64,000 nt of DNA, from NCBI RefSeq assembly GCF_002531725.1, contig NZ_NWSQ01000012.1, positions 124,001-188,000 of the forward strand, given 5' to 3'. The notes beneath the pieces were generated by a model that worked only from the letters and a program-made list of their open reading frames with translations, ran no database searches and was not told the DNA's origin. Positions 63,142 through 64,000 of this stretch are shown here, piece by piece. Position 1 is the stretch's first letter. Every line of letters starts with the position of its first letter. Made by a program: the position numbers and the translations under genes. Source of the DNA: Rhizobium sp. L43. Its GTDB lineage: Bacteria > Pseudomonadota > Alphaproteobacteria > Rhizobiales > Rhizobiaceae.

Positions 63142-64000
63142 TCACGCCTCGCCAAACACCCGCCGGAAGATCGTGTCGACGTGTTTGGTATGGTAGCCGA
63201 GATCGAACTTCTCCCGGATGTCTTCCTCCGAAAGCGCCGTGCGGACCTCCGCATCCGCCAGCAGCTCCTCCAAAAAATCCTTGCCCTGTTCCCAGACCTT
63301 CATGGCATTGCGCTGGACGAGGCGATAGGCATCCTCGCGGGAGGTGCCGGCCTGGGTCAGCGCCAGGAGGACGCGCTGGGAGTGGACGAGGCCGCGGAAC
63401 TTGTTGAGGTTCTTCTCCATATTCTCGGGATAGACCAGCAGCTTCTCGATGACGCCGGCAAGCCGGGACAGGGCGAAATCGAGGGTGACTGTGGCATCGG
63501 GGCCGATCATGCGCTCGACTGAGGAATGCGAGATATCGCGCTCGTGCCAGAGGGCGACGTTTTCCATCGCCGGCAGGGCGTAGGAGCGGACCATGCGGGC
63601 AAGGCCGGTGAGGTTTTCGGTCAGAACCGGGTTGCGCTTGTGCGGCATGGCCGAAGAGCCCTTCTGGCCGGGCGAGAAATATTCTTCGGCCTCCAGCACC
63701 TCGGTGCGCTGCAGGTGGCGGATTTCGGTCGCCAGGCGCTCGATCGACGAGGCGACGACGCCGAGGGTGGCAAAATACATGGCGTGGCGGTCACGCGGGA
63801 TGACCTGCGTCGAGACCGGCTCGGCCTTCAGGCCCAGTGCTGCGGCGACATGTTCCTCGACGCGCGGATCGATATTGGCGAAGGTGCCGACGGCGCCCGA
63901 GATGGCGCAGGTCGCGACTTCCTCGCGGGCGGCGACCAGGCGCTGGCGGCAGCGCTCGAATTCGGCATAGGCGAGCGCCAGCTTGACGCCGAAGGTGGTC
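63142..64000 (-). CDS. purB: Adenylosuccinate lyase (5' end beyond the window)
   Basis: About 286 C-terminal residues are present; the reading frame stays open to the window edge. The signature SSAMPHKRNP is intact, and the frame from the right edge begins TTFGVKLALAYAEFE, then GAVGTFANIDPRVE and QVIPRDRHAMYFATLG, typical of PurB. It removes fumarate from SAICAR and from adenylosuccinate. It belongs to the purine set on the minus strand with its own terminator. Confidence 0.95.
   Translation of the reverse strand, partial: TTFGVKLALAYAEFERCRQRLVAAREEVATCAISGAVGTFANIDPRVEEHVAAALGLKAEPVSTQVIPRDRHAMYFATLGVVASSIERLATEIRHLQRTEVLEAEEYFSPGQKGSSAMPHKRNPVLTENLTGLARMVRSYALPAMENVALWHERDISHSSVERMIGPDATVTLDFALSRLAGVIEKLLVYPENMEKNLNKFRGLVHSQRVLLALTQAGTSREDAYRLVQRNAMKVWEQGKDFLEELLADAEVRTALSEEDIREKFDLGYHTKHVDTIFRRVFGEA

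Overview
The window looks like about 64 kb of chromosome from a fast-growing Rhizobium, probably the R. etli / R. phaseoli / R. leguminosarum group. Reasons: high GC, the neighbourhoods recA-alaS, cckA next to a FliO-domain gene, and purL-bolA with grxD close by, a very large growth-pole-ring (GPR)-like protein, an alphaproteobacterial one-cysteine DksA, and palindromic intergenic repeats of rhizobial style. The species is an inference from recognised protein families; no database search was possible. I see no rRNA, tRNA, CRISPR array, insertion sequence or prophage block. This is almost all core chromosome.

Layout. 0-2.4 kb: a lone glycyl-tRNA-synthetase-like catalytic domain, an exported protein of unknown function and a cysteine hydrolase. 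2.5-9.5 kb: one 2327-codon gene for a GPR-like membrane-anchored coiled-coil protein containing a tandem 44-residue repeat. 9.5-11.8 kb: a divergent intergenic region with a perfect CtrA-type box, then an Hpt protein, a 2Fe-2S ferredoxin, a candidate small RNA with an anti-Shine-Dalgarno loop, and a DUF922 protein. 11.9-13.7 kb: folP-folB-folK. 13.7-20.6 kb: an exported protein, the YcjF/YcjX pair, a SixA-like phosphatase, dksA, a DUF1062 protein and a FliO-domain protein. 20.9-23.5 kb: cckA, the hybrid kinase at the top of the CtrA phosphorelay. 23.7-25.7 kb: psuK-psuG (pseudouridine breakdown).

25.8-34.7 kb: recA with a LexA-type operator, alaS, a LysE exporter, an AraC/GyrI-like regulator, a glutathione transferase, an acetyltransferase, icd and an exported protein. 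34.8-40.2 kb: a FUSC membrane protein, TrmJ-like methyltransferase, murI and a stand-alone HerA-like ATPase. 40.4-44.7 kb: rpsD, glsA, ttcA and two adjacent inositol-monophosphatase-family genes. 44.8-50.7 kb: an acetyltransferase, two adjacent Bcr/CflA-type drug exporters, grxD, a small histone-like basic protein, a membrane hydrolase-like protein and bolA.

50.7-64 kb holds the purine biosynthesis genes on the minus strand: purB (cut by the window end), purC, purS, purQ and purL. They are interspersed with kptA (tRNA 2'-phosphotransferase, overlapping purQ), a lipoprotein, a MocR regulator divergent from a DUF1127 gene, a PagL-like lipid A deacylase, a PAS-GGDEF-EAL protein, a serine hydrolase, a DUF2189 membrane protein and an iron-permease-family protein.

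Themes. (1) Cell cycle and polar growth: cckA, the GPR-like gene, and CtrA-type boxes before the Hpt gene. (2) tRNA biology: alaS, ttcA, trmJ, kptA and the GlyRS-like orphan. (3) Purine and folate synthesis. (4) Iron-sulfur and redox: grxD, bolA and ferredoxin. I found no obvious new multi-gene system. The best leads are the orphan GlyRS-like gene, the anti-SD small-RNA candidate at about 10.95-11.05 kb, the CtrA boxes at 9765-9842, the lone HerA-like ATPase, and the 22-bp triple repeat inside a 12-bp inverted repeat upstream of purC.
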